From assembly GCF_907164915.1 (NCBI RefSeq), contig NC_061868.1, positions 50,467,689 to 50,531,688 on the forward strand: DNA of 64,000 nt, read 5' to 3'. Positions 1 through 12,386 of the stretch are shown piece after piece. Origin of the DNA: Impatiens glandulifera. Its lineage: Eukaryota; Streptophyta; Magnoliopsida; Ericales; Balsaminaceae. Position 1 is the first letter of the stretch. Every line of letters starts with the position of its first letter. The notes beneath the pieces are model-generated. The model did no database searches. It was not told the DNA's origin and worked only from the letters and a program-made list of their open reading frames with translations. The translations under genes were made by a program, and so were the position numbers.

Positions 1-1880
1 TCACATATTCATCAATCAATTACTAATATTTTAAGTGAAATTTTGTATTGTATTTTTAATTTAAGAGACTAGTGTCTTAAGTTAAAATTCATACTAGAGT
101 ACCTTAAATGAAATTAGAGACTATTTAAACAATAAAATGTGATGGTGTTAGACTCCTTTAGAAAATAAATCTCATTAAATCAAATATAAAAATATTATTA
201 ATTTATCTTTTTATATAATATTGTATAAACTAATTTTTTATCACATCTAAATTTATAACTTTTAAAAATTTCGAGGTTATTTTAAAAATATATTTTGAAA
301 TTTAAAAACAGCTCATTATACTAGATTTAAAATAAAAACAATTAGTTAAAAATAACAGTGTCATATATCCTGAATTAATTAAATAATGCACAAAATAAAT
401 AAATAAAATATAATGATGTATAAATAAAATAAATGATATAAATTTATACGTATATGTTTTTTTTTATTATTAATTTTACATTTTAATATTTTGGAAAAAA
501 ATAAAATTTGCTAAACGGACTAGCGTAAAATTTGGGAAGAATTTGAAGAAATAAAAAACTAGAATTCTAAAGAAAAAATAGTGAGAAAAAAATTATAAAA
601 AAAAATTATGAAGGAGAAAGAAGATTTTAAACTAATAAATCTTTCTTTTAAAATAATTATATTTAAGAGACAATTCTACCCCACCCATGAGAATAAAAAA
701 TAAAATAGGAGAGGATTAAAAATTTATGTAGAGAGACTTGGAGGAGAAAAAAAACCTAAGTTAAAAAGAAGAGAAGAACTCCTAAATTGCTCCCTAGCGA
801 AATTCGCTATTACCAAACCAAAGCTTGTCGGAGTTATTCGTCTGACCTTATGAAACGTCACCATTGATCTTCTAAGTCTTAGGTACTTGTTTTGAACAAT
901 TCACAAGTTTCCTAAGCTGTAAGTCATTTAATCCTTTTGAAATTCGATTTTGAATAAAAAACAATTAATTATCTTCTTTGTTTGTGTCGATTTAGTTTAA
1001 TAATAGTTCGTTTAATAATAGTTCGATCATTGCTTGTATTGTTGCTCTCTTATTTACTGCAAAACATTAAGTAAAACATAATTGCTCAATTCAACATTTA
1101 ATTCATAATTTGATTTAAGTAGAAATTTCGATTTGAGCTCTAGTTCAAGGATGACGCCTCTTGAATAATTTAGTAAGCATACCTGATAATTAAAAGTAAT
1201 TAGGAACAAGAATTCTCTGTTTAAAGAAAATTAACAAAAATTTCGATTACAATTCATCTTTTCTTAAAAAAGAGAGTCAGTGATTAATCCCATTTTATGT
1301 CGATTGGATCCGTATAGTTAGCCTTACAGATGTTGAAAGACTAGTTATTGAGATAACAAATTCAAGGATTTGATATGGTCGAGAGGGTGTTGAAGTTGTA
1401 GTAAATGAGCCAATAATTTCTCGTGAGGATGAGATTAAGCATTCGTCTTCACACCCTTTAAGTTGTGAGGCCTTTCTGGATATCGAAAAAATGATAGTAG
1501 GCCGATGTTGGTATATTAAAAGCTGAGTTCATCAACTATTCATCTTATTTCAGATTTGTTGTCCGAAAAATAAATTATTGACGATGTAGAAAATAAATTA
1601 TGGTCGCCTGTAGACATAATCCAATTCAATCATATTAGAACACTTTATCTTGAAATTAGTGTTCTTGAATCACTAGTTTTCATTCATGATGTGTCTAATG
1701 AAAAATCAATGTTTCTAAGACAGATTTTGATGTCAAGAAAAATATCCAAGTAGAATTCTCGATACATAATATGACGTAGAATGAAAACAAATCCACAATG
1801 AAGGAAGTCGTTGAATTAGAGACTAAAATGTGACCCAATGTGCACGTCGACTTTTCACCTAAGTTCAACTTCATCGAAAA
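1..1880. other. AT-rich intergenic DNA, no gene seen
   Basis: No open reading frame or splice-consistent coding segment could be supported here. The segment is AT-rich. A weakly coding-like stretch around 1300-1880 could be the upstream end of the LINE that follows, but I could not align it with confidence. Confidence 0.5.
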
Positions 1881-2210
1881 ATTATCAACATTGTCAGCTG
1901 AAAAACTAAATGATTTACCGTAGGGTTATATGCAAGTAGAAAAGCGTGGTTATTCCAACTAGATTTTATGATTGGAAATATGATTAGTTGGAACATTTAT
2001 GAGTTAAATGATAGTTTGATTAGATGTATTATTAAGTCATTAATGAGAACCCTTAGTTGTGATATATATTGTTTTAGTGAGAATAAAATTTAAAAAATGG
2101 ATTAATGCATCGTTAAGGATCTATGTAATTGACGTTGGTGTGGTTGAGAGACTCTTGATTCTATAGGGATGTCAGGTTGTGCCATGGAATGACGGCATGT
2201 ATCAGGAAAT

Positions 2211-2438
2211 CAGTGTTCTAAATGGCGGTCCTACACCGCCCTGCCTATATATGAGGCGGTCATTTAATTATTTATTATTTTTAATTAATTAATTTCTAAT
2301 ATTAATATATATATATATATATATAATAAAAAATACTTTTTACCTTCCATTTATTCACTATTTATATAAAATGACTTTTTACCTTTCTCTTTTTAATTTT
2401 TAGTCCGATTATGAGAGAATTATAAATGTAGTTCATGA

Positions 2439-2534
<96 letters not shown>

Positions 2535-2761
2535 TTAGAAGATTATTTATGTTTATAGTCTTATTTTTGTTAAATGTTACTATGTTAGATAAATTATTAA
2601 TATTAATTTTGATTTTTGGTAAAATGGTAATTATAGAATATCTTTATTATATTTAAATTTATTTATACTTATATAGTAAAAATATTTCAACCGTTTAGGC
2701 ACCTAAGGCAGTAGGTAGTCACTTACCATCTCACCATTGCCTACCGCCATTTAGAACATTG
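2211..2761. mobile_element. hAT-like non-autonomous DNA transposon nested in the LINE
   Basis: The ends are inverted repeats: CAGTGTTCTAAATGGCGG at 2211-2228 and its near-complement CCGCCATTTAGAACATTG at 2744-2761. The 8 bases flanking each side (caggaaat and gagaaaat) agree at 6 of 8, as expected for a worn 8-base target-site duplication of the hAT superfamily. Extra copies of the GGCGG/CCGCC core lie just inside both ends. No transposase is present; the middle is AT-rich and holds a 90-base (AT)n run. LINE coding similarity resumes on the far side, so this element inserted after the LINE. Confidence 0.75.
2442..2531. repeat. (AT)n microsatellite, about 45 units
   Basis: An uninterrupted alternating AT run of about 90 bases inside the hAT-like element. 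Expected to vary in length between individuals and to be able to form a hairpin. Confidence 0.95.
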
Positions 2762-5335
2762 GAGAAAATATATGTTAATTTGAGTATATACTCGGTTAAT
2801 GTTCAATTAATTAAGAAATCGAGTGGATAATTTATAATTGGTTATTTCTACGGTGTATGGATCGTTTCTATCACAAAACATATGTCTTTAATAAGATGAA
2901 TAACATTGCTAGTCTCTAGGACTTACCAATTGTTTTGCGGGCGACATGAAAGAAATTAGATCCATATCTAAAAGAAAATGGGCATATAAACCTATTAACA
3001 TAATGCGCGAGTTCTTAGAGACAATTGAAAACCTTGAACTTATCGACTTACCTTTGAAAGGCGATCAATTCACCTTTAGTAAAGGTAATGACAATGGGGT
3101 CACATTCATTCTCATATCGATAGATTTCTAATCAATGAATCATTTTTTGAGAGGTTTCTAATATATTTCAAAAGGTCCTTACATGTTGTTCATATCATCG
3201 ACCGATCATGATGGAACGACGAATGATAAATGGAATATGTTGACCATTTAGATTCGAAAATAAATTGTTGATCAAGAAAGACTTTACACTACGTGTGCAT
3301 TCATGGTGGACGAATAAGACATCGGTTGATTCTCTATCGAGTAACCTTTTTATAAACTTAAGGAATCTGTGTAATCTTTTCAAAAGTTGGTTCGTGGGAG
3401 ATCGTGCTTTATTTGTGCTAAAATCAATGACTTTTGTAATTAAATTAATGTCATTGACGAGCCTAAGGAGATTTGTGAAATTTCCGCTGAGTAGGCTAGT
3501 TCTCAGATTCACATTGTTAGTGAGTTGTTCGATATGTGTAAGGAGGAAAAAATTTGCACACCAACAAAAAGAGCTACATTGTTAAGAGTCGGAGATATAA
3601 ACACCAAAATTTTCTATGAATCTCTAACGCGAAAGCAAAAAAAAATAATTGGATTAATTTGATCTCGATCAAAGGGAAAGTTCATGATAGTGAAATAAAA
3701 GTTTTTACGAGTATTTTCAAATTTTATAAGGGTTTATTTGAGGAGACATTTAAGGTCAAACCTAAATTGAATGGTATGATTTTTTATTTAATTAGTACAA
3801 CGCAAAAAAATATGTTGGAGGCTCTTTTTTCGTTGGAGGAGGTTGGGAAGGCCATTAAGGGATGTAGAAGTGATAAAACGCTGGGATGCGACATTTTTAC
3901 TTTGGCCTTTATTTTAAGAAGATGTGTATTTTCTCAAGACTAGAATTATGGTATCAATTGATCATTTATATTGTTTTTCATCATCATTTGACAATAGTTG
4001 AAACTCTATTTTGATATGTCTCATTCGTAAAATTTCAAGGACTATTAATGTGAAGAACTTTAGACTTATTAGTCTCGTTTCGTCTTTTAATAAGATTATC
4101 GCAAAATATTTGGTCAACAGGTTGCGGAGGGTGTCAAAGATTATTATATCTAGTAATCAGATAAAGTTAATCAAATGTCGTCAAATATTTGTTGTTATAT
4201 TAATAGTCAATGAGTGTTGACTAAGCTAATTCAAGAGGTGACAAAATGTGTTTTTATCAAGATAGACATAAAAAAAACTTATGATCACGTAAATTGAGAT
4301 TTTTTGTTTAATGTAATGTGCAGAATAAGAATGGATGTGAAATTTATTGATTGTATTAGATTTTGTCTCTCAACGGTTAAGTTTTATGAGAGTTCTCAAA
4401 TATTTTTCAAGAGTTCCCGAGGCTTCAAATAGTGTGATTCACTCTCTCCTTTCTTAGTCATTATTGTTATGGAAGTCCTCTAAAAATGATGGATCTCGCA
4501 GAAAACTCGTAGCTTATCCGTGTAGTGAGCTGTAGGTCAAAAAGATAACATTTTGTCATATCACATTGGCTTTTTGTTGATAACACGCTCTTCATGGTTC
4601 ATTTTACCTACAAAATTTTAAACACCGTCAGAATATTTTATGGTTACTCGGTGCATTTAATGGTATTCGAGTTAATTTTATTAAGGCAAACATTTTTTTC
4701 CTCATATTATGTTTTGAATAGAAGAATGATAAGATTGATAAATATTTTCCGAGTTCGATCATCCATTGAGTAATGTTTTTTTTTCTCATGTAATATTTTT
4801 TTATTGCGTTTAAACGATTTTTAATATTTTTAATAATTAAACATATTCCAAAGAAAAAACAATTAATCTTTTAACCTGATTGATTTTTGGATGTATGTGT
4901 AGACTCCATTAAAGTAAAATTCATTTAGTATTTTAAAAATTATAGATATTATAAAATAAAATAAGAATAATTTAGTTAATATTTTAAAGAAAGGGATAAA
5001 TTTAGATTTAGGTCCAAAATTATAGATATTATAAAATAAAATAAGAACAATTTAATTAAAATTTTAAAGAACAAGGGATGAATTTAGATTTAGGTCCATT
5101 TGATTCAGCTTATCATTTTAGTATTTTGTATTTGCATAATAATTTAATACAATAATTTGTATAATAAATTAACACAAAAAATTATAATAAATATATGGCG
5201 TTTAAACCACAATTTTTTCTCTATCCTATTTTAGTATAATATTATTGTTTTTATATCTTTATTGCTTTTTAATATTTTTATTCATTTTCTCTATTTTTTA
5301 ATTTCTCTTTTTATTATATATATATATTAAAATAA

Positions 5336-5400
5336 GGTAAACTAGCATGACACCACATTTATGATCCCGCTTTGAGATGAAATCGAATTGTTAACTCTAG
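5336..5400 (-). mobile_element. SINE fragment related to the one at 22861-23001
   Basis: Shares the block AACTAGCATGACACC and the following ATGA-CCCGCTT segment with the complete SINE in the KNOX intron, plus a degraded B box (ATCGAATTGTTAAC region). No target-site duplication was recognised, and the Helitron starts immediately after it at 5414. Confidence 0.5.
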
Positions 5401-5413
5401 AGTAGATACAAAA

Positions 5414-6472
5414 TCTATATATATATAATGATGCTTAATTTTTAAAGTGTCCGGATTGCCGGGTCGAGAGCTGTGGTTAATTTGAATACTTGGGTCGGAT
5501 TGTGTGTTTACCCGTTTTTAAATTTAAAACGGTTAAAAATAAAATTAAAAATGCTAGAAGTATGTTTCGAACTTGCAACCTAACAAAACAAGTACAACTC
5601 TTTAACCAACTAGGCTACAAAGACTTTATATTTTAAATTCAACACCAAATTTGATAAACGCGGGACGTTTTAACATTAAAATAAGTTCAACTTTTTAACT
5701 AACTAATCTATATATATATAATGATGTTTAATTTTTAAAGTGTCCGGATTGCCAGGTCAAGAGCTGTGGTTAATTTGGATACTTGGGTCGGATTGTGGGT
5801 TTACCCGTTTTTAAATTTAAAACGGTTAAAAATAAAATTAAAAATGCTAGAGGTATGTTTCAAACTTGCAACCTAACAAAACAAGTACAACTCTTTAACC
5901 TACTAGGCTACAAAGACTTTATATATTAAATTCAAACACCAAATTTGATAAACGCGGGACGTTTTAACATTAATATAAGTTCAACTTTTTAACTAACTAA
6001 CTAACTAATCTATATATATATAATGATTATATATAATGATGCTTAATTTTTAAAGTGTCCGGATTGCCGGGTCGAGAGCTGTGGTTAATTTGGATACTTG
6101 GGTCGGATTGTGGGTTTACCCGTTTTTAAATTTAAAACGGTTAAAAATAAAATAAAAATGCTAGAGGTATGTTTCGAACTTGCAACCTAACACAACAAGT
6201 ACAACTCTTTAACCAACTAGGGTACAAAGACTTTATATATTAAATTCAAACACCAAATTTGATAAATGCGGGACGTTTTAATATTAATATAAGTTCAACT
6301 TTTTAACTAACTAATATATAATGATGTTGAGTAAATGGATACTTGGGTCGGATTATGTGTTGACCCACCCATAAATTTAAAACGGTTAAAAATAAAATTA
6401 AAAATGTTATCCGTAATTTTTTTTACGGTTTTTTATATTATTACTCGTGCAAATGCACGGGCTAAATGCTAG
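5414..6472 (+). mobile_element. Non-autonomous Helitron with internal tandem array
   Basis: The element starts with TC at 5414 directly after an A and ends with CTAG at 6469-6472 directly before a T, matching Helitron insertion between A and T. A hairpin, CGTGCA-AA-TGCACG (6446-6459, extendable by two pairs), lies 10 bases before the end, as in plant Helitrons. Inside, a unit of about 293-305 bases beginning TCTATATATATAATGATG occurs at 5414, 5707 and 6009, and a fourth, truncated copy begins near 6312. There is no Rep/helicase coding capacity. The copies are very similar, so the array is relatively young. Confidence 0.85.
5553..6226 (-). repeat. Three tRNA-like (Pol III A/B-box) segments inside the Helitron units
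   Basis: Read on the minus strand, each Helitron unit contains a segment (5553-5618, 5844-5912 and 6159-6226) with TAGCCTAGTTGGTTA, matching the Pol III A box, and about 30 bases later AAGTTCGAAAC, close to the B box. The segments do not fold into a complete tRNA cloverleaf that I can support, so they look like tRNA-derived relics rather than functional tRNA genes. Confidence 0.6.
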
Positions 6473-7382
6473 TTATAATAATAAAACATGAATTTAAACA
6501 TATATATCTTATTTTTTATATATACAAATACTAGGTCATATGCTAAATTTATTATATTGATTTATTCCCTCCACTTTATTTTTATACATTATTTAAAATA
6601 ATATAATATTTTAAAAAATATTAATTATAATATTTTTTAGAGAACATATTAAACAAAATATGAACAAAAAAATAAGGTACACTTATATTATTAAAAAAAA
6701 TCTCAAAAACTAAACACTAAACAAATTTTTAGATATGTAATTTTTTAATTTTATTTAATAGTTTTTAAACATATTCTTTTGTTTAATAAGGATTTTATTT
6801 AAAATTATATATTAATAAAAATTAATATATACATATAATTCCAAAAAAAAAAATCAGTTTGATTCAAGCGTTATGAATGGAACTAAATTCATGACAATTA
6901 GTCTCATACTAATTCTCGTTAGTTTAAAAAAAATATATAAATATAATTTATTTTAAAACAAATTAATTTTAATTTAAATAATTTATTAAAATTTAAAATT
7001 AAGTTAATAAAAAATATATAATATAATATTATTAAAAATATAAAAATAGATAAGTTGGGCTTATGAGTTGAATGAAACTTAGAAAATAAGATGAGTATAA
7101 GCCGAAACAAATTTAGCCAAATTAATTGTTTAATTTTGTTGGAACAGGCTAATGGAGCAAGCCAGGACCATTGAACCAAGGCGGGCCTGCTCACTGTCTG
7201 GCTAAGTTGAATGGGCTATTAAATAAAATCCCAATTACTTTGATTTGATTTCAGTTTGCTTTTAGAAAACCACTAAACACAACGATCTGATTTGAAGACT
7301 AATTTTCGCCTTCCCTCCCTGCTAAGTTCCAAAAACATCTTTGCAGCAACTCTGAAAGCTTGCTCTCTCCAACCTCTACTAA
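6473..7382. other. Intergenic, AT-rich; promoter side of the RPAP3-like gene
   Basis: Nothing coding seen. The last 200 bases are less AT-rich (the segment around 7150-7200 contains GGGCC-type motifs) and presumably hold the promoter and 5' UTR of the gene that starts at 7383. Confidence 0.4.
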
Positions 7383-10300
7383 ATGGCTAGGGTTCCGAGC
7401 AAGCACGGTCGCGATCAACCTCTGGTACTCTCTTTCTCCCCCCTCCCCTCGTTTTGCTCACTTTAAGTTTTGCTTGTTGAGCATTTTTAAACATATGCGT
7501 GCATCAAATCCAACGCCAATTTTGTTTTCTCAATTATGCATCCTGGACTATTATTTTATGCGATGGACATACTCGTTATCTTTTTGAGCGGGAAGCGGAT
7601 GATGTTGTCTTAGAACATCAATTGTTTCCTTGTAAAATATGTAGTTACAGTTACAAGTTAACAGTAGTGAGAAGTAAAGTATTTTGATTATATAGATAAT
7701 AAAATGTGTTAAGAGGATATTCTACATTGTGAATTGCACATTCCTTGTTTAATTTTGTGTTTTAGTTTTTCATTGTGTCTACCTCTTCTCTTTGAACTAT
7801 ATCACCTACCAGGATTTCCAGGGATTTTTGAACGACTTGCAGGATTGGGAATCGACAGTCAAGGACAAAGACAAGAAACTGAAATCACAAGCTAAGAAAG
7901 GAGAAAATGTATGGATCTTGTATTGAAAAAATATATGCTCTTAGTTTACCCTTACCCGGAAATTTCTAAAGTACAAGGGGATGACAATTTGAATGTTTGG
8001 CCTCTTAATGTACTTTTTTTTAATAACTTCAAACTGTGCTTTATTTGATTCTTTACTTTCATTATGTTAGAAGATAAAATACAACTTTTACAAGTGTAGT
8101 TTAATTTGGAAAGGTCAATTTTGTTCATGAAATGAATAATTTCAACAATCTGCACTCTGGGATGTAGGATAAATTGTTTTCCAATGATGTTTTTGTAATG
8201 TTAAACCAAAATTCCTGCTTAGTTATTGCATATTTTGTAGTAATTTAACCCAATCATTTAAAATCTATGAATCTGATATTGATTGACATGATTTGAAAGA
8301 GAATGTTATTACTAGTTCACTTGTAGCATATACCTATTGACTACTCGAGGTTCTGTTGTTCCAGATGGTTGAGAATTTTGGTAAGAATAAAATACCTGTG
8401 AAGAGAGTATCACCCTCTGATAATTCAAATACTACAAGGCAATCTGACTTCTTGAAAAACTACAACTCAATCGAACAATTATCAAGTTCTCTCATGAAAG
8501 AAGAAAGTTCTCCTAGTGCCGCTTCAGAAAAAGATCTGGTAATACAACTTCCTTACGATCTACTTTCTTATAAAATTCTTGATTGTAAAGTTGGTATAGA
8601 TGTATGCATATTGCAGGGTAATGATTATTTTAAGCAAAAGAAATTCAAAGAAGCGATTGAGTGTTATTCTCGGAGCATTGGATTGTCACCAACTGCTGTC
8701 GCTTATGCAAACAGGGCAATGGGGTATATCAAAGTAAAAAGGCAAGTCTTCCCCTTCTTTAATCTTCATCGATGCTTATACAAAAAGAAATGCAGATAAT
8801 AAAGTGTGTTTTCAATATGACTTCTTGTTAAATGTCCTAACAAGCCTTCACATAAAATTGTCCAACCACAACCGTTTGATCAGATTCCAAGAGGCCGAGC
8901 ACGACTGCACAGAGGCTTTAAATCTTGATGATCGTTATATTAAAGCATACTCGCGACGATCCACAGTCAGGAAGGAACTTGGGAAACTTAAAGAGTCAAT
9001 GGATGGTATGTAATGGTATGAGTTTCCTTACTGAATTTCTTGGTTATATTTAACAAATAACTGGTATGGCTAAATGCAGATGCTGAGTTTGCTTTGAGGC
9101 TTGAACCACAAAACCAAGAGCTGAAGAAGCAACATGCTGAAGTGAGAGCCTTATATCAGAAGGTGAACATCTCACAGTATCCAATATATCTTTCCACTCT
9201 TCTCAATGCGATATTCTCCATTCTGGATTCAAGTTTGATGCTTGAGAGCATTGATTCCTGCCCTGAATACTTGCTTCTTCTTTTTTTACCATCTTTATAA
9301 TAAATCAAGGACTTTGCAAAATTATATTGCTTTAAATTTATGAAAATACATCTTGTTGAAGTAGTTTCGGCACAATGTTTACTGTTGCTGGTTTTGGATA
9401 CTGGAATTGGTTGCATTTTCTTACTTTAGAATGTTGAATATGCTAAAAAAAAGTTTTTTTTATATCAACTAATTATAGGTAAAAGCTGAAGATATGAACG
9501 AGTTATATTGCAACATTAATATAATCAATTGACTAGATTTGGATTATGGATCCACCTCTTTTCTCTATTGGCATATAAATTCTAGCTAATTTGTCTGGAA
9601 TAGACTAGCTGTAGGATGTGAAGCACTTTACACTGGGCAAGTGTTCTGTTATTTTCTCTTCTTACCTTCTTGCAAACTGGTGCGTTATCAAATGAATATA
9701 ATCCTTTGATGAAATTGGATTATGGATGTACCTCTTTTCTCTATTAGTCCTATTATAGCTAGTTTAATGATATATTTTCCGGAGTGGATAGAATCTGAAG
9801 CACCTTTTTTTCTGGACAAGTGTTCTGTTACTTTTCTTTTGTTTACCTTCTTGCAAATTGATGCTATATGTTAAAACATACATTGCAGGCGCTGCTTGAG
9901 AAGGCATCTGGATCACTGAAGAAGTCTGTGCAAGGGGAGCAAAATGCTAGGAAGTCAAAAGTAGCCATTCTTGAAAATGCTGGACCGATACAATCGGTCT
10001 CAAATGCTTCTCAAAAGCCAGGAATCAGTACAATACAAAATGATGATAAGAAGGTTTTCATCTTACTAATCTCTGAAGTCTAGATTATGCTCTTTATTGA
10101 GGAATGTCTAGACTCTAGAGAATGCTACTTGGCTACTAACCTTTATTTCTGAAACTTAGTGATTGACAGCATAAATGGGTACTAACCTGTATTTCTGAAA
10201 CTTAGTGATTGACAGCATAAATGGGTACTAACCTGTATTTCTAAAATCATGTTTTGTCACTTATTTTAGTTAGTATATCAATGCACCTGCTAAACTTACA

Positions 10301-12386
10301 AAAGGAAGGGCTCTCAAGATAGTTCAGACTCAAGTTGGACTTTCTTGTTCTTTTGGACAGAAGTTCTTACAGTTTCTAAAACCAGACAAATTGTGAAGGA
10401 ATATAGATTAAGGAAATATTGTGTTTATTTGTATTTGCAAATTGAATTCTAAATGTATGATCTTTTAGCAAGATTTTTTATTGGCAAGTTATCATGAAGC
10501 AGGAAATATCTGGGATAAAAGCAGAAACAAGAACTTTGAGAGCAGACAAACAGGAAGTCACTGCTCTTCATGAAAATGTTGGCACTGAATCAAAGATGGC
10601 TAAGGTCAGAACATAAGATAAATCTTGTCTTACTGTATATATCATTTAGGTTTTATGACTTTAAGTTCCTGCAGTTTCACTAGTTTGATAGTGGCTCATG
10701 TTTTTACATAGTCATTACATGCCATCTAATTAATGGTGCAAGTGTTTGAAGTATATCACTTAACTTGCATTCATATTTGATCCATAATGTTGTACTGCCA
10801 ATTTGGAAACACCCATATTTTATTTATCATATCATATCTTCATTTGTGATGACTGTGTGGAAGTTTATTTGGATTTGGGCTCTTTCAAAGATGCTACAAA
10901 TAAAGAAAAAGAAGTCCATTTCCATATATGCAACGCTCTCAACGGTTTTAGTAAATTCCACAACTTTTTTTTATAAACAATATGTTCTGCAGTGGTACAT
11001 TTATTTGTAAAATCACGATAAATTCAACGTGCCAACTGCTACCTCTTTTTTTTTTACCTAAACCAGAGAAATATTAAACAAATAGAGAATCTGGTGGAAT
11101 GGGGCATACAATCATGGTTAGCCTCGTGTAACAAGATATGTATGTGAGTTATTTTTTGAACTATAATTTGCAGAATACTAAAAAACCTGGGAAACAGTTG
11201 AAGGAATCTGTCCTAGATCTTGCAACTCGAGCATCTTCTCTTGTGATGGTTGAAGCTGCAAAGAACATCACTCCACCTAATACAGCCTATCAGTTTGAGT
11301 CTACTTGGCGACGACTCTCCGGGGATCGCACTCTCCAGGTCAATTTATTGAAGGTTTGTAATGCTGGTCCTTTCTTGATAATTATCTTGACAATTTATTG
11401 AGCTACACATGGTGGATTCTGTTCATTTCAGATCTTCCTCACTTTTCCAGTGTTTTCATCCATCATACCAATGTGTGGAGCCTCTGAACTTTGCATATAT
11501 TTATTTGTGTTGTAAAGTAGTGTATCATGACTTTCCTTAAAGAATTATTTTCTTAAACATCCATTATATGTTCACCTGATTGGAAGTACGATGCTGTTCT
11601 CTATTGGACTCTACTTTCCCAATTCTTCAGGCTGCATAAGTGAATTTTGAATAATTGTTGGGTAATCACATAAGTATTGCAGATTTTGTGCTGCTTGCTC
11701 TAGATGATAGATCCCTAGCTTGACTCACACATTTGAGTTGAGATACATTTTGCATGTGGTTGATATTTGGAAGGTTTCTCTTTCCTGTTAATGCTAATTT
11801 TGATATGTTCATTGACTGAAGCAAATAATAAGGATTTTCTTGTGTCATAAGGTTACGCCTCCAACTGCATTGCCACAAATATTCAAACATGCGTTGTCTG
11901 CCTCAATGTTAATTGACATGGTTAGGTCCATTGCCATCCTTTTCAGGTAAAGCTCATACTTGTCAATTTAATCTTCTTGCTTTACCATATTGGTCCCTGT
12001 TTTCAACCCCTTACCAATCAGGGGCACTCACTCTTGCCTTTTGTCTTATTGGCAGTGAAGAAATGGATTTGGCCGTCAGATATTTGGAGAATTTGACAAG
12101 CATATCAAGATTTGACACAATCATCATGTGTCTTTCATCTGCTGACCAAGCTGGTATGCATCTAGGCTAATTGACTTTAAATGCAGATTTTTTGAACATG
12201 AGATCAATGTATAATCTAGAAGCAGTTCATGCCTGCAATACCAAAAGGCAAAAACTAAGTGAGTTTTTATTCATTCTGACAGAACTCGACAGTACATGGA
12301 AAGAAGTATTCGGCAAGAGTGTGACGCCAATTGAGTATGTAGAGAGGCTTGAAGAACTTCGTCCCAGATACTGTTTAAAACATTGA
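7383..12386 (+). CDS. RPAP3-like TPR co-chaperone (R2TP component)
   Basis: Twelve coding exons join in frame to 461 residues: 7383-7424, 7813-7908, 8365-8538, 8617-8741, 8884-9005, 9080-9162, 9889-10053, 10503-10604, 11174-11353, 11852-11946, 12056-12153, 12283-12386. Residues 1-46 carry a short conserved N-terminal motif (FQGFLNDLQDWE). Residues 105-213 are three TPR repeats (GNDYFKQKKFKEAIECYSRS onward). About residues 335-450 form the RPAP3_C domain, with FESTWRRLSGD and SRFDTIIMCLSS. The family links HSP90/HSP70 to the RuvB-like ATPases and helps assemble RNA polymerases and PIKKs in the cytosol. Intron 4 is a GC-AG intron, and exon 8 has a tandem acceptor. An AATAAA lies at about 12436. 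Start chosen as the first ATG of an N-terminus in frame with exon 2. In Arabidopsis, as I recall, the homologue (TPR5) neighbours NAS4. Confidence 0.92.
9541..9864. repeat. Diverged ~176-base tandem duplication in RPAP3-like intron 6
   Basis: The segment 9541-9683 is repeated with substitutions and small gaps at 9717-9864. Shared landmarks are GGATTATGGAT, ACCTCTTTTCTCTATT, AAGTGTTCTGTTA and ACCTTCTTGCAAA. The second copy leads directly into the acceptor of exon 7 at 9888. Confidence 0.8.
10135..10245. repeat. 46-base tandem repeat, about 2.4 copies, in RPAP3-like intron 7
   Basis: Units begin ACTAACC at 10135, 10181 and 10227, each followed by TATTTCTGAAACTTAGTGAT. Units 1 and 2 are nearly identical, suggesting a recent duplication. 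Confidence 0.9.

Larger units (their letters stand above)
1880..4800 (+). mobile_element. Degenerate L1-type (non-LTR) LINE, ORF2 relic
   Basis: Broken frames read in order through a plant LINE ORF2. Around 1971-2090 the start of the apurinic endonuclease is visible (ISWNI followed by a Leu-Asn-Asp stretch). At 2946-3130 comes the endonuclease segment with LELIDLPLKGDQFTFSKGND. At 3660-3940 lies the linker with SLEEVGKAIKGCRSDKT. At 4050-4215 is reverse transcriptase with RLISLVSSFNKIIAKYLVNR, at 4257-4300 the KIDIKKTYDHV palm segment, and near 4440-4480 a SPFL-type motif. Many stops and frameshifts show it is long dead. The catalytic FADD-like motif near 4580 reads as FVDN. It is interrupted by a hAT-like insertion at 2211-2761. 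The exact ends and tail are not resolved. Confidence 0.85.

Noticed and set aside
2946..3131. Small 61-codon gene
   Set aside because: It is a fragment of LINE endonuclease, with LINE-like sequence continuing in other frames on both sides.
3265..3585. 106-codon plus and 105-codon minus frames
   Set aside because: They lie inside the LINE relic between endonuclease and reverse transcriptase pieces and have no independent support.
5553..6226. Functional tRNA genes
   Set aside because: A and B boxes are present but no complete cloverleaf or acceptor stem pairs up; they repeat with the Helitron units.
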